Source: Faeciplasma sp964650705 (GTDB lineage Bacteria > Bacillota > Clostridia > Oscillospirales > Ruminococcaceae). From it: a stretch of DNA of 19,055 nucleotides. The stretch is from positions 1 through 19,055 of the forward strand of contig CAZYUJ010000017.1 in assembly GCA_964650705.1 (NCBI GenBank), written 5' to 3'. Below, piece by piece: positions 7,494-14,125 of the stretch; within the stretch, counting starts at the first letter, position 1; each line of letters starts with the position of its first letter. The notes under the pieces were generated by a model. The model had not been told where the DNA came from and made no database searches. It was given only the letters and a program-made list of their open reading frames with translations. Made by a program: the position numbers and the translations under genes.

Positions 7494-8855
7494 TTAAAGC
7501 AAGATCTCGTTCAAGTCGCCGATAGCTCTGTCAGCGCCTGTGATAACGATGACGCTGTCACCCGATTCGATCGCTGTATTACCGTCAGGGATGATCACGT
7601 TGTTTCCGTGAGTTACACAAGCAATGATGATATTAGGCTTTAACTTAAGCTCCTTGAGAGTCTTGCCGTTAAGCTTACAGTTTTCAGCGGCAATGAATTC
7701 AAGCGCCTCTGCCTTGCCGTCAACGATCCTATAGAGCATCTTGATCTGATTTCCCGAGGAGTTGTTAACAGCACGGACATATCTTAGGATCGTGCCTGAA
7801 GTGAGTGCCTTCGGGCTTACAACACTGCAATCTGAAATTACTGATGTGAACATTCCCGAAAGAGCCGATCTGTTGATCTTACAGATAGTCTTCTTAACGC
7901 CGACGTTGTGAGCATACATCGACATGATAAGGTTTTCCTCGTCGATATCGGTCAGCGCAACCGAAGCGTCAAAGTTTTCCAGCCCTTCTTCCTTCAAGAT
8001 GTCAGTGTCTGTTCCGTCTCCGCAGATGACGGTTATGCCATCAAGCTCAGCTTCCAAAACCGATGCACGCTCAGGGTCGCTTTCAATGAGCTTAACATCA
8101 ATTCCCGATGAGGAAAGTCTTTGACAGAGATAATATGACGTGCGGCTTCCGCCCACGATAAGTGCCGATTTGATCTTCTTTTTCTGAAGTCCCAAGATCT
8201 TGAATATCTTGATGATCTCGCTTCTTGATGCTGTGAAGTGGATCCTGTCGCCGGCTTGAATCACGAAATTACCGGAAGGGATTATAAGCTCCTCACCTCG
8301 CTGAACAGCACAGATAAGCATAGCTGCGTTGAGCTTCTTTTTCATATCGAAAAGCGCCATGTCGCACAAAACGCTGTCAGAGGCGACAGTGACCTCACAA
8401 AGCTCAACTCGTCCTTTGGCGAAATGCTCGATCTTTGTGGCAGAGGGAAATTCGATTATTCTGGCTATCTCGTTTGCGGCCTCAAGCTCGGGATTGATAA
8501 TAAGGTCAACGCCAAGCTTTGTTCGCATGAATTCCGTCTGGCGGGAGTATTCGGGGTTGCGAACGCGCGCAACCGAATGCTTTGCCCCGAGCTTTTCCGC
8601 AACGATACAGCTCATTATATTCAATTCATCGGAACCGGTCACCGCAATGAAGATGTCACATTTCCCGACACCTGCCTGTGACTGGATCATATATGCCGCA
8701 CCGTTACCGCAATAACCGATAACATCATAGTCGTTAACGATGTTCTCAATAAGTCTGGGCACGGTATCGATAACGGTAACGTCGTGACCCTCTTCTGATA
8801 AAAGCGCAGTCAAGTTAATGCCAACTTTTCCTCCGCCAACGATAATAATGTTCAT
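7494..8855 (-). CDS. trkA: TrkA, nucleotide-binding regulator of potassium uptake
   Basis: A 453-residue cytosolic protein with two tandem RCK units, the usual TrkA size. The first Rossmann motif is IIIVGGGKVG (3-12), with Asp30 at the end of the second strand; the second unit begins at ALIVGGSRTS (about 231-240). RCK-C modules lie near 140-220 and 370-450, the last ending in SGDSVIVITG. TrkA binds NAD(H) or adenine nucleotides and gates TrkH. ATG 8855 has GAGAGGTC upstream. The promoter lies at 8894-8922. Confidence 0.95.
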   Translation of the reverse strand: MNIIIVGGGKVGINLTALLSEEGHDVTVIDTVPRLIENIVNDYDVIGYCGNGAAYMIQSQAGVGKCDIFIAVTGSDELNIMSCIVAEKLGAKHSVARVRNPEYSRQTEFMRTKLGVDLIINPELEAANEIARIIEFPSATKIEHFAKGRVELCEVTVASDSVLCDMALFDMKKKLNAAMLICAVQRGEELIIPSGNFVIQAGDRIHFTASRSEIIKIFKILGLQKKKIKSALIVGGSRTSYYLCQRLSSSGIDVKLIESDPERASVLEAELDGITVICGDGTDTDILKEEGLENFDASVALTDIDEENLIMSMYAHNVGVKKTICKINRSALSGMFTSVISDCSVVSPKALTSGTILRYVRAVNNSSGNQIKMLYRIVDGKAEALEFIAAENCKLNGKTLKELKLKPNIIIACVTHGNNVIIPDGNTAIESGDSVIVITGADRAIGDLNEILL

Positions 8856-8866
8856 ATATCTGACCT

Positions 8867-8936
8867 CTCAAAAGATTTAGAATGTATATAACTATTGTAT
8901 CATATTGCAATTAATAAATCAAATTAATCTTTTGAG
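8867..8936. promoter_or_regulatory. Inverted repeat bracketing the trkA promoter
   Basis: An 11-bp perfect inverted repeat has arms CTCAAAAGATT (8867-8877) and AATCTTTTGAG (8926-8936). The arms flank the trkA promoter: one overlaps the ribosome binding region and the other lies just upstream of the -35 box. The arrangement would suit a DNA-looping regulator, but this is inference. Confidence 0.4.
8894..8922 (-). promoter_or_regulatory. Promoter of trkA-trkH
   Basis: On the minus strand TTGATT (8922-8917) and TACAAT (8899-8894) are separated by 17 bases. The TrkA start is 38 bases downstream. Confidence 0.65.
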
Positions 8937-8989
8937 CAAAGCATACAAATTTCTTTTAATTATTTTATAGATTTTTTTCGAAAAATCAC

Positions 8990-9018
8990 TTGCATTTTTA
9001 TTCTAATTATGATATAAT
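8990..9018 (+). promoter_or_regulatory. Promoter of tRNA-Pro
   Basis: TTGCAT (8990-8995) and TATAAT (9013-9018) with a 17-base spacer, ending 16 bases before the mature tRNA start. Confidence 0.8.
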
Positions 9019-9034
9019 ACAAAACGTTGTGAAT

Positions 9035-9111
9035 CTGGGTGTAGCTCAGCTTGGTAGAGCGCTACCTTGGGGTGGTAGAGGCCGTGGGTTCAAGTCCCGT
9101 CACTCAGACCA
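9035..9111 (+). tRNA. tRNA-Pro, anticodon GGG
   Basis: A full cloverleaf of 77 bases including encoded CCA (9109-9111). The acceptor stem pairs 9035-9041 with 9101-9107 (one G-T), the D arm is GCTC/GAGC, and the anticodon stem CTACC/GGTAG encloses the loop TTGGGGT with anticodon GGG at 9069-9071. The T loop is TTCAAGT. The 3' end is duplicated at 9261-9281, marking it as an integration site. Confidence 0.95.
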
Positions 9112-9113
9112 TA
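9093..9113. repeat. att-type direct repeat, copy 1 (in the tRNA 3' end)
   Basis: This 21-base stretch, covering the end of the T arm, the acceptor strand and CCA of tRNA-Pro plus two bases, is repeated exactly at 9261-9281. Direct repeats of a tRNA 3' end are the hallmark of tyrosine-recombinase integration; an integrase remnant lies just beyond. Confidence 0.75.
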
Positions 9114-9123
9114 CAAAATAAGG

Positions 9124-9152
9124 ACCGACGCAATAGCGTCGGTTTTTATTTT
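9124..9152 (+). terminator. Terminator of tRNA-Pro
   Basis: Stem ACCGACGC (9124-9131) with GCGTCGGT (9136-9143), loop AATA, followed by TTTTATTTT. Confidence 0.88.
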
Positions 9153-9181
9153 GTACTGATATAAGTTACCGACGCAGGACC

Positions 9182-9210
9182 GAGAAGCCGACAGGCTTCT
9201 CTTGCTTTTC
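9182..9210 (+). terminator. Hairpin in the inter-att segment
   Basis: Perfect 8-bp stem GAGAAGCC (9182-9189) with GGCTTCTC (9194-9201), loop GACA, followed by TTGCTTTT. It resembles a second terminator. The trailing GCTTTTCGC (9204-9212) is also inverted at 9244-9252. Confidence 0.5.
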
Positions 9211-9260
9211 GCTTCTCAAACTTTCACACTTATTAAACCTGTGGCGAAAAGCTGTTCAAC

Positions 9261-9281
9261 AGTCCCGTCACTCAGACCATA
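9261..9281. repeat. att-type direct repeat, copy 2
   Basis: An exact copy of 9093-9113. The five bases GTTCA just before each copy also match, offset by two bases, so the copy may begin inside the T loop. It lies between the tRNA and the integrase remnant. Confidence 0.75.
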
Positions 9282-9289
9282 TACGAAAC

Positions 9290-9318
9290 AAGGAAGTCCG
9301 AAAGGACTTCCTTTTTAC
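9290..9318. terminator. Bidirectional-looking terminator beside the integrase remnant
   Basis: Perfect 10-bp stem AAGGAAGTCC (9290-9299) with GGACTTCCTT (9304-9313), GAAA tetraloop, then a T-rich tail on the plus strand. It could end the minus-strand integrase remnant whose stop is at 9322. Confidence 0.7.
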
Positions 9319-9321
9319 TTT

Positions 9322-9525
9322 TTATGCACTACATGAAAATGAAAGATTATCAGTGGCATTACGCATTTGTCTCATGCCGGAATCTAGATACCTTTGAGTG
9401 GTAGCAATATCGACACGACCAAGCAAAGCGCGAACTGTTTCAAGGTCAGCACCGCTGTAAATCATATATGTTGCATACGAGTAATATCTCGCTCGCATGT
9501 AAACGAGTCCGTTTTCATCGGACAT
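9322..9525 (-). pseudogene. Integrase C-terminal fragment fused to an RHS-core scrap
   Basis: The 67-codon frame has two unrelated parts. Residues 1-16 (MSDENGLVYMRARYYS) are RHS core, matching every cassette in the island. The remaining ~50 residues are the end of a tyrosine recombinase: ATYMIYSGADLETVRALLG, then TTQRYLD with the presumed nucleophilic Tyr. The catalytic R and HxxR region is absent, and the usual LGH histidine is Arg (LGRVD), so it cannot be active. Its 3' end faces the duplicated tRNA end, the normal orientation for an integrase next to its att site. It is a decayed remnant joined to RHS DNA by recombination. Confidence 0.75.
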
Positions 9526-9532
9526 TACGCCA
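9478..9532 (-). repeat. Short stray copy of RHS core
   Basis: About 55 bases match the segment encoding GVMTDENGLVYMRARYYS in cassettes A-E at the DNA level. Homology ends abruptly on both sides, into integrase sequence on one side and excisionase sequence on the other. Confidence 0.7.
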
Positions 9533-9680
9533 TTCTGCTGCCGATGCGGATAACAGGAAAGCCTTTTTCGTGCATCAACTCATATGCTGATGATGTTGAT
9601 ATGCCGAGAGTTTTCGCCACCATGCTTGCGTTCAAGAACAGTGGCAGCTCGTCATAGCTTTTGTAGATTGATTTGTTCAT
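9525..9680 (-). pseudogene. Excisionase-type helix-turn-helix protein, truncated
   Basis: ATG 9680 has a strong GGAGG site (complement of 9686-9690). The 51-residue frame contains an excisionase/MerR-like DNA-binding segment (LFLNASMVAKTLGISTSSAY, then ELMHEKGFPVIRIGSRM) and then stops where RHS-core DNA begins. Related excisionases of clostridial integrative elements continue past the GxRM motif with a basic tail of some 15-20 residues, which is missing. Xis upstream of int, both pointing to the tRNA, is the standard order at the end of such elements. Confidence 0.7.
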
Positions 9681-9707
9681 TTTTACCTCCAAAACTTTTT
9701 TAAGGAT

Positions 9708-9738
9708 AAAAAAATCACCCTCTACTTATAAAGGGTAA
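9708..9738 (-). terminator. Terminator/attenuator ahead of the excisionase remnant
   Basis: On the minus strand TTACCCT (9738-9732) pairs imperfectly with AGGGTGA (9721-9715) and is followed by a run of seven T (9714-9708). It sits 28 bases upstream of the excisionase start. Confidence 0.5.
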
Positions 9739-9798
9739 TTTCGAGGAGGTTTAACAACCGAATTATCAAAAATTTCATCAAATTTTCATTTAAAAGTA

Positions 9799-9827
9799 TC
9801 CCTCACAAGTTTATAACTTGTGAGGGA
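9799..9827 (-). terminator. Terminator after the cassette E immunity gene
   Basis: Perfect 13-bp stem (9799-9811 with 9815-9827), loop of three, just after the stop at 9833. The trailing minus-strand bases ATACTTTTAAAT are moderately T-rich. Confidence 0.6.
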
Positions 9828-9832
9828 TTGTG

Positions 9833-10561
9833 CTACTTGTTTCTTATTAACCCTTTGAATACTTCGTTATCATTTGTTCTATCTTTCACAATAAATTCGG
9901 ATATTCCATTTTTTTGATATCTCATGTCGAATATCGCATTTTTGGAACTCTTTTTAACTAATTTGGTTATCATAGGGACTTGAGATGACTCAAACCAATA
10001 CTCACCGATTTCGTCATTTGATGAGCACGAAATATTAGTAAGCTGTTTACAAAGTGAATAATACCACATTATGCTATGATTTTTTCTCATGCTTTCATTT
10101 AAATCTTTCAAAGACCCGTCTTGTTCCTTTTTAGACTGCTTCCTTATTCTCAGTTCGCTAGCTAAATGCGTAAATATCCTAGTAAAAATACCAAGTGTAA
10201 TTGAATACATCACAATGCAGAAGCCAACGTTTTTATAAATAAACATAATTGAAGATTCATCGCCTCTTAGGAGTGCAACGATAATCATAATAAGATAGGC
10301 GAGAATGAAGATGTACATTAATAGATTAAGAGGGACGAGGATGAGGACAAGCAAGCTGATTTCGCGAACACCACAGCATGCGAAGAAATTCCTGGTCCAA
10401 TTACCGAAAAAGAATTTATTAAGTAATTTCCCTTTGATTGGAATCAGTCTAAAGATGCCGCCTAAATTTCCATCAACGACATACTGATTTATAACTGTAA
10501 GGCATACTGTAACAGGACATGCAACCAAGAGCATGCCTATGACAACTGAAATATACTTCAT
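9833..10561 (-). CDS. Membrane protein, candidate immunity protein of cassette E
   Basis: A 242-residue protein I do not recognise. Hydrophobic segments lie near 5-27, 66-82, 83-100 and 108-132; the C-terminal ~110 residues are soluble and charged (ELRIRKQSKKEQDGSLKDLN and onward). ATG 10561 has GAGGTGA upstream (about 10571-10577). It begins 24 bases after the stop of the RHS tip E, the place where immunity genes of RHS systems are found. A membrane location would fit a toxin acting at or through the membrane. It is the last cassette gene before the integrase remnants. The immunity role rests on position only. Confidence 0.7.
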   Translation of the reverse strand: MKYISVVIGMLLVACPVTVCLTVINQYVVDGNLGGIFRLIPIKGKLLNKFFFGNWTRNFFACCGVREISLLVLILVPLNLLMYIFILAYLIMIIVALLRGDESSIMFIYKNVGFCIVMYSITLGIFTRIFTHLASELRIRKQSKKEQDGSLKDLNESMRKNHSIMWYYSLCKQLTNISCSSNDEIGEYWFESSQVPMITKLVKKSSKNAIFDMRYQKNGISEFIVKDRTNDNEVFKGLIRNK

Positions 10562-10585
10562 ATAGGTTTATCACCTCAAAAATGA

Positions 10586-11644
10586 TTATTTCCTTGATAA
10601 TAATGTACGATTTTCATCGATGAATTGGGCAAAATCTTCTCGAAAAGGCTCTATGAACTTCGACTTGATCTCATCCCATACCGAACCGCAAATATATGCG
10701 CCCCAATGCTTCAACACGAAATCGTTATGTTCTTCAAAGCTTTCGGATATTTGTTTAGCAGCGTACTTACTGTTTTTGCGTTTATGAAATTCGTATAAAA
10801 CAGAATCATGTCGTACTAATTCATTATAGTAACTGCTTCCCTTACGCAACCAACCAGCCTCAAATTCCAAATTCACAAGTTTTCCTAAATTAAAATCAAA
10901 TTTTGGCAACAAATCAGGAGCTAAACTAAATATGGCTGTCGAAACAGCACCACCAACAGTAGGACATTCGCCGTCTCCATCAAGTGATTCTTCAGCTACA
11001 TACTCCACAATATCAATAGCTAAGTTACCTGCTGCTACAGCCATTCCAGGTGCACCACTTGCAGTTAAAGTTCCCGAAGCAGCACCCGCGATAGTTCCAA
11101 CCATAAAGGAAGTTGCAATTTCATCTACTGTGTCTCCTCCAATTAAACCGCCCACTATACTTGCTGTTCCTGAAATAGCGGCACCCGCGGTTGCAGCTCC
11201 AGCAATTATCGCAGTAGCTGTTCCTGCTGTGGCTACCGTTAATACTGCTAGGCCAGTAATAACAATAGCACCAGTTGCAAATTTAGCGAATGTTCCCCAG
11301 CTAAATAGTCCAAAGGGATCCACATTGCTCACAGGGTTACCATTAGCATACGCATATCTATTCAAGGTTATTGCATTTGTGATGCTACCAGCAACCACGT
11401 CCGCATTGATGAAACGCTTGAATGTGGGCGAGTAGTAACGTGCTCGCATATAAACGAGACCGTTCTCATCGGTCATTACGCCATCTCTGCCGTTGTAAAG
11501 GAACGGAGTAGAAGATGTACCTGTTCTTGTGGTCAGCTTACCGTAAGTGTCGTAGGTAAATGTATCAGTCACATCACCAGTCAAATCAGTCAGCGCAACA
11601 GTAGACCCACGGTAGTCGTAGTGGTAAACCTTGCAGTCAGTGTG
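10586..11644 (-). CDS. Orphan RHS cassette E: core end plus unknown toxin tip
   Basis: The frame is open from 11644, just after an in-frame TAA (11645-11647); the first possible start (TTG 11584) is inside the core and has no binding site, so this is probably a displaced 3' fragment of an rhs gene. The core (DCKVYHYDYRGSTVALTD to DPFGL) ends at 11306. The following tip of 239 residues starts with an Ala/Gly-rich hydrophobic stretch (FATGAIVITGLAVLTVATAG and similar, about 80 residues) typical of regions aiding toxin entry. It ends in a soluble charged domain (NLEFEAGWLRKGSSYYNELV, VLKHWGAYICGSVWDEIKSK) that I do not recognise. The membrane protein at 9833-10561 is its likely immunity partner. 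Confidence 0.8.
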   Translation of the reverse strand, partial: HTDCKVYHYDYRGSTVALTDLTGDVTDTFTYDTYGKLTTRTGTSSTPFLYNGRDGVMTDENGLVYMRARYYSPTFKRFINADVVAGSITNAITLNRYAYANGNPVSNVDPFGLFSWGTFAKFATGAIVITGLAVLTVATAGTATAIIAGAATAGAAISGTASIVGGLIGGDTVDEIATSFMVGTIAGAASGTLTASGAPGMAVAAGNLAIDIVEYVAEESLDGDGECPTVGGAVSTAIFSLAPDLLPKFDFNLGKLVNLEFEAGWLRKGSSYYNELVRHDSVLYEFHKRKNSKYAAKQISESFEEHNDFVLKHWGAYICGSVWDEIKSKFIEPFREDFAQFIDENRTLLSRK

Positions 11645-11680
11645 TTAAACACAACTCGTATCATTCAAATTACATACAGG

Positions 11681-12097
11681 TTATAGTTTGAATTTTCGGT
11701 AGTACTTTGAAAATAGTTTATTCCTTGATTTGTGGTATTTCTTCATATCAATTAATAACGTACCAAAATTGCAATATAAATACTCCAGCCTATCTTCCCA
11801 AGCATTGCACATGAAATTTATAAATTCAGATCTGATTTTAAAATCAAATAAGTGATCAAATCCGTTTGTACTAATCACTATGTCATCATTTGCCTTCGAA
11901 AGAAAGCTATAAATCAAATAATTTGTGGGAAGGAAATTGTCAAGTATAGCTTCAATTCCCGCATCGAAACCACTGTTTGTAAAAGAATTAAAAGCAAATG
12001 TTTGGCAATAAATGCTGTTTTTCTGATACTCTGAAAGGAGCAAGCTCAAATCATTTTTGCTGCATTTTATATTAATATAGAAATTAAATACTCCCAT
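11681..12097 (-). CDS. Candidate immunity protein for the core-less ParB-like tip
   Basis: A 138-residue soluble, acidic-to-neutral protein without predicted membrane segments, family not recognised. ATG 12097 has a strong AAGGAG site (complement of 12103-12108). It starts 19 bases after the stop of the ParB-like toxin remnant, the position expected for its immunity partner. Visible features are an N-terminal FNFYINIKCSKNDLSLLLSE and a basic tail (KYYRKFKL). Its own translation signals are intact although the toxin frame is broken. Confidence 0.7.
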   Translation of the reverse strand: MGVFNFYINIKCSKNDLSLLLSEYQKNSIYCQTFAFNSFTNSGFDAGIEAILDNFLPTNYLIYSFLSKANDDIVISTNGFDHLFDFKIRSEFINFMCNAWEDRLEYLYCNFGTLLIDMKKYHKSRNKLFSKYYRKFKL

Positions 12098-12116
12098 TAG
12101 ATCTCCTTAAATCTTT

Positions 12117-12372
12117 TTATTTAGTTAGATATACCTTAATAGTTTTTACTCCATATTTTGAAAGAACAGCAACTCTGTGATGACCATTCGTAATCTTCAT
12201 ATTATTTGTAACGTAGATTGGTTCTATTTCCCCCGTATGCATTTGGAAGTGTATTGTAGCCTTTAAATTTATTTTGACTTAATGTTTTTGTCCAATAGTT
12301 TATACCTTCATCTGTCATTGGGTTATTCGGATCAGAAACTAAATCGTTAGTTTTTTCTTTTAACACTGGCGT
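12117..12372 (-). pseudogene. Core-less, frameshifted toxin tip with ParB-like HHR motif
   Basis: Directly after the stop of the previous immunity gene, one frame reads TPVLKEKTNDLVSDPN through INYWTKTLSQNKFKGYNTLP. A second frame continues with IEPIYVTNNMKITNGHHRVA and VLSKYGVKTIKVYLTK before TAA (12117-12119). Removing one base from the run of five C (12230-12234; G on the coding strand) joins them into one protein of about 85 residues. The NGHHRxAVL-KYGxKTIKV pattern resembles the ParB-like nuclease fold that occurs among polymorphic toxin tips. No RHS core precedes it, so it is a stranded toxin end whose immunity gene follows. The frameshift may be real decay, phase variation or a sequencing error. 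Confidence 0.6.
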
Positions 12373-12729
12373 TCAAATTGCATATTTTTTTATAACCTTA
12401 ATTGCTTCAATGAACTTATCGCAGAATTCATCCATTTCGGGATATTGTTCAGGTAATTGCTCCAAATGAGCTATAAATTCATCGTTAATTGCAACTGATT
12501 TTGTGTTGACAAAGTTTTCATCCATTGAAATTCTGAATCCATCAAGTATAAATGTGGCATACTGAAAAACTTCTTCAAATGAAAACATATAATCGATATC
12601 GCAATATGTAAATACTCCTGGATGCTTATATACATCCTGCAATACATAATATCTTTTAGGAATTTTGCATTCAAGAAATTCCTTTAATGCTTTTTCGCTG
12701 TGTTTATCAATATACTTTTTTCTTTTCAT
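12373..12729 (-). CDS. Candidate immunity protein of cassette D
   Basis: A 118-residue soluble protein, acidic in its C-terminal half (EHLEQLPEQYPEMDEFCDKF-like region) with a basic N-terminus (MKRKKYIDKHSEKALKEF). ATG 12729 lies 4 bases after the stop of tip D and has AGGAAAG upstream. Small acidic proteins immediately downstream are typical immunity partners of RNase-type RHS tips. I do not recognise the family. Confidence 0.75.
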   Translation of the reverse strand: MKRKKYIDKHSEKALKEFLECKIPKRYYVLQDVYKHPGVFTYCDIDYMFSFEEVFQYATFILDGFRISMDENFVNTKSVAINDEFIAHLEQLPEQYPEMDEFCDKFIEAIKVIKKYAI

Positions 12730-12733
12730 GAAA

Positions 12734-13888
12734 TCACTTTCCTATATACCAAAACGATAAGATTTTACCTGCTTCAGAATAAATACCGCCAGGAGCACCG
12801 AGAATCTTAAATACTCCTGATTGTTGCTCTATTGCACTTGTAGCATTATTTACATAGAATGCTTTTGCGTCATTTGAATACTTAACTATATTTTTCGCTA
12901 CTTCTTTTTGCCCTTCATTAATTACATGCTTCTGATAATGCTTTACCATATCTTCATAGGGCGTACGTGTAACGTTCTTACCGTTTACTCCATTCCACAG
13001 TTTAGAAGCTTTAAACACCTTAAATGCATTTGAAGCAGCACCAGTAATAGCGCCAGAAATTGAACCACTCATAAATCCAGTAGCGGCACCATCCATAGCG
13101 CTACTCCAAAAATTGCCGCCGTTTCTTGCTGAATTGATTCCTCCTAGGGTGCCAGAGATTATTGCGCCAGATGCAGCGCCTATTACAGCTCCTTTAAAGG
13201 CTCCGGCAAGTATGAAGCCTGCAACTCCTGCAGCCGCGCCGCCAGTTAAAGCCGTAGCCACGCCCAAGCCTGCAATAACGGCACCGCCAATGATCCATTT
13301 TGCCCAGTTCGGAAGTTTAAATCCTTCTTTGTCGTCAACAGTTACTTCTGTTTCATTTTCAACATATCCTTGTGTTGGTTCCTGGATAACAACAATATCA
13401 TCAGAATCATCTCGTTCGTAAAGCTGAGCTCCTCTTTCAGCAGAAAGCCCAAACGGATCGACATTACTTACAGGATTTCCGTTAGCATATGCATAACGGT
13501 TAAGGGTGATTGCATTAGTAATGGAGCCTGCAACCACGTCAGCATTGATGAATCTCTTGAATGTCGGCGAGTAATACCTCGCACGCATATAAACGAGACC
13601 GTTTTCATCAGACATCACACCGTCTCTGCCGTTGTAAAGGAACGGAGTGCTGGTTGTTCCTGTTCTTGTGGTCAGTTTGCCGTAAGTGTCGTAGGTAAAT
13701 GTATCAGTCACATCGCCAGTCAAATCAGTCAACGCAACAGTAGACCCACGGTAGTCATAGTGGTAAACCTTGCAGTCAGTCTCCGTGGTTTCGTAGATTA
13801 GGCCTAGACCGTAGATGTAATAGGTTGTCACACCGTTCTCGGTCTTCATAAGAAGCTGAGAAAGTTTGGAGTTAGCGTTGTGAGTGTA
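12734..13888 (-). CDS. Orphan RHS cassette D: core end plus Gly-rich region and possible RNase tip
   Basis: The frame opens one codon after the TAA of the previous immunity gene, with no spacer; the only ATG (13849) lies inside the core and has no binding site. Core residues (YTHNANSKLSQLL to DPFGL) end at 13445. The 236-residue tip has a polar linker, a Gly/Ala-rich hydrophobic region (WIIGGAVIAGLGVATALTGG to AITGAASNAF) and a C-terminal ~75-residue domain with KHYQKHVINEG, YSNDAKAFY and GAPGGIYSEAGKILSFWY. The His-rich start and the final strand pattern remind me of small RNase-like (BECR-fold) polymorphic toxins, at low certainty. Immunity candidate: 12373-12729. Confidence 0.8.
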   Translation of the reverse strand, partial: YTHNANSKLSQLLMKTENGVTTYYIYGLGLIYETTETDCKVYHYDYRGSTVALTDLTGDVTDTFTYDTYGKLTTRTGTTSTPFLYNGRDGVMSDENGLVYMRARYYSPTFKRFINADVVAGSITNAITLNRYAYANGNPVSNVDPFGLSAERGAQLYERDDSDDIVVIQEPTQGYVENETEVTVDDKEGFKLPNWAKWIIGGAVIAGLGVATALTGGAAAGVAGFILAGAFKGAVIGAASGAIISGTLGGINSARNGGNFWSSAMDGAATGFMSGSISGAITGAASNAFKVFKASKLWNGVNGKNVTRTPYEDMVKHYQKHVINEGQKEVAKNIVKYSNDAKAFYVNNATSAIEQQSGVFKILGAPGGIYSEAGKILSFWYIGK

Positions 13889-14125
13889 TTAAAGCTTTCT
13901 TGCGAATATATTCCATATTATATATACGAGGATTAAAACAGCGGTTAAGATATAACCGATATGCAAAAAATCTTCATAGCTTGATATATTGAAATAGTGT
14001 AGTATTCTCTCTAACTTAGGAACACCAAATAATTCACCGACTGTATATAAAACTATCATACATCCGCCAACAGAAAGAACTGAAGCGAGAACAATATCTA
14101 AGACGAATTTAATGAACTTAATCAC
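13889..14125 (-). CDS. Small membrane protein, candidate immunity protein of cassette C
   Basis: A 78-residue protein with two membrane helices (about 7-29 and 54-72) joined by a soluble loop. It begins with GTG 14125 overlapping the stop of tip C by four bases (GTGA), a sign of translational coupling. Its TAA (13889-13891) directly abuts the first codon of RHS-core homology of cassette D. Position suggests immunity to tip C. Confidence 0.7.
   Translation of the reverse strand: MIKFIKFVLDIVLASVLSVGGCMIVLYTVGELFGVPKLERILHYFNISSYEDFLHIGYILTAVLILVYIIWNIFARKL

Noticed and set aside
8856..8940. Riboswitch upstream of trkA (for example a c-di-AMP type)
   Set aside because: Only about 38 bases lie between the predicted promoter and the start codon, too short for a known riboswitch.
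9093..9281. CRISPR-like repeat pair
   Set aside because: Only two copies, 168 bases apart, and the repeat is the tRNA 3' end; an att duplication explains it better.
9261..9281. A second tRNA gene after the first
   Set aside because: Only the 3' portion of the tRNA is present; no D or anticodon arm can be formed upstream.
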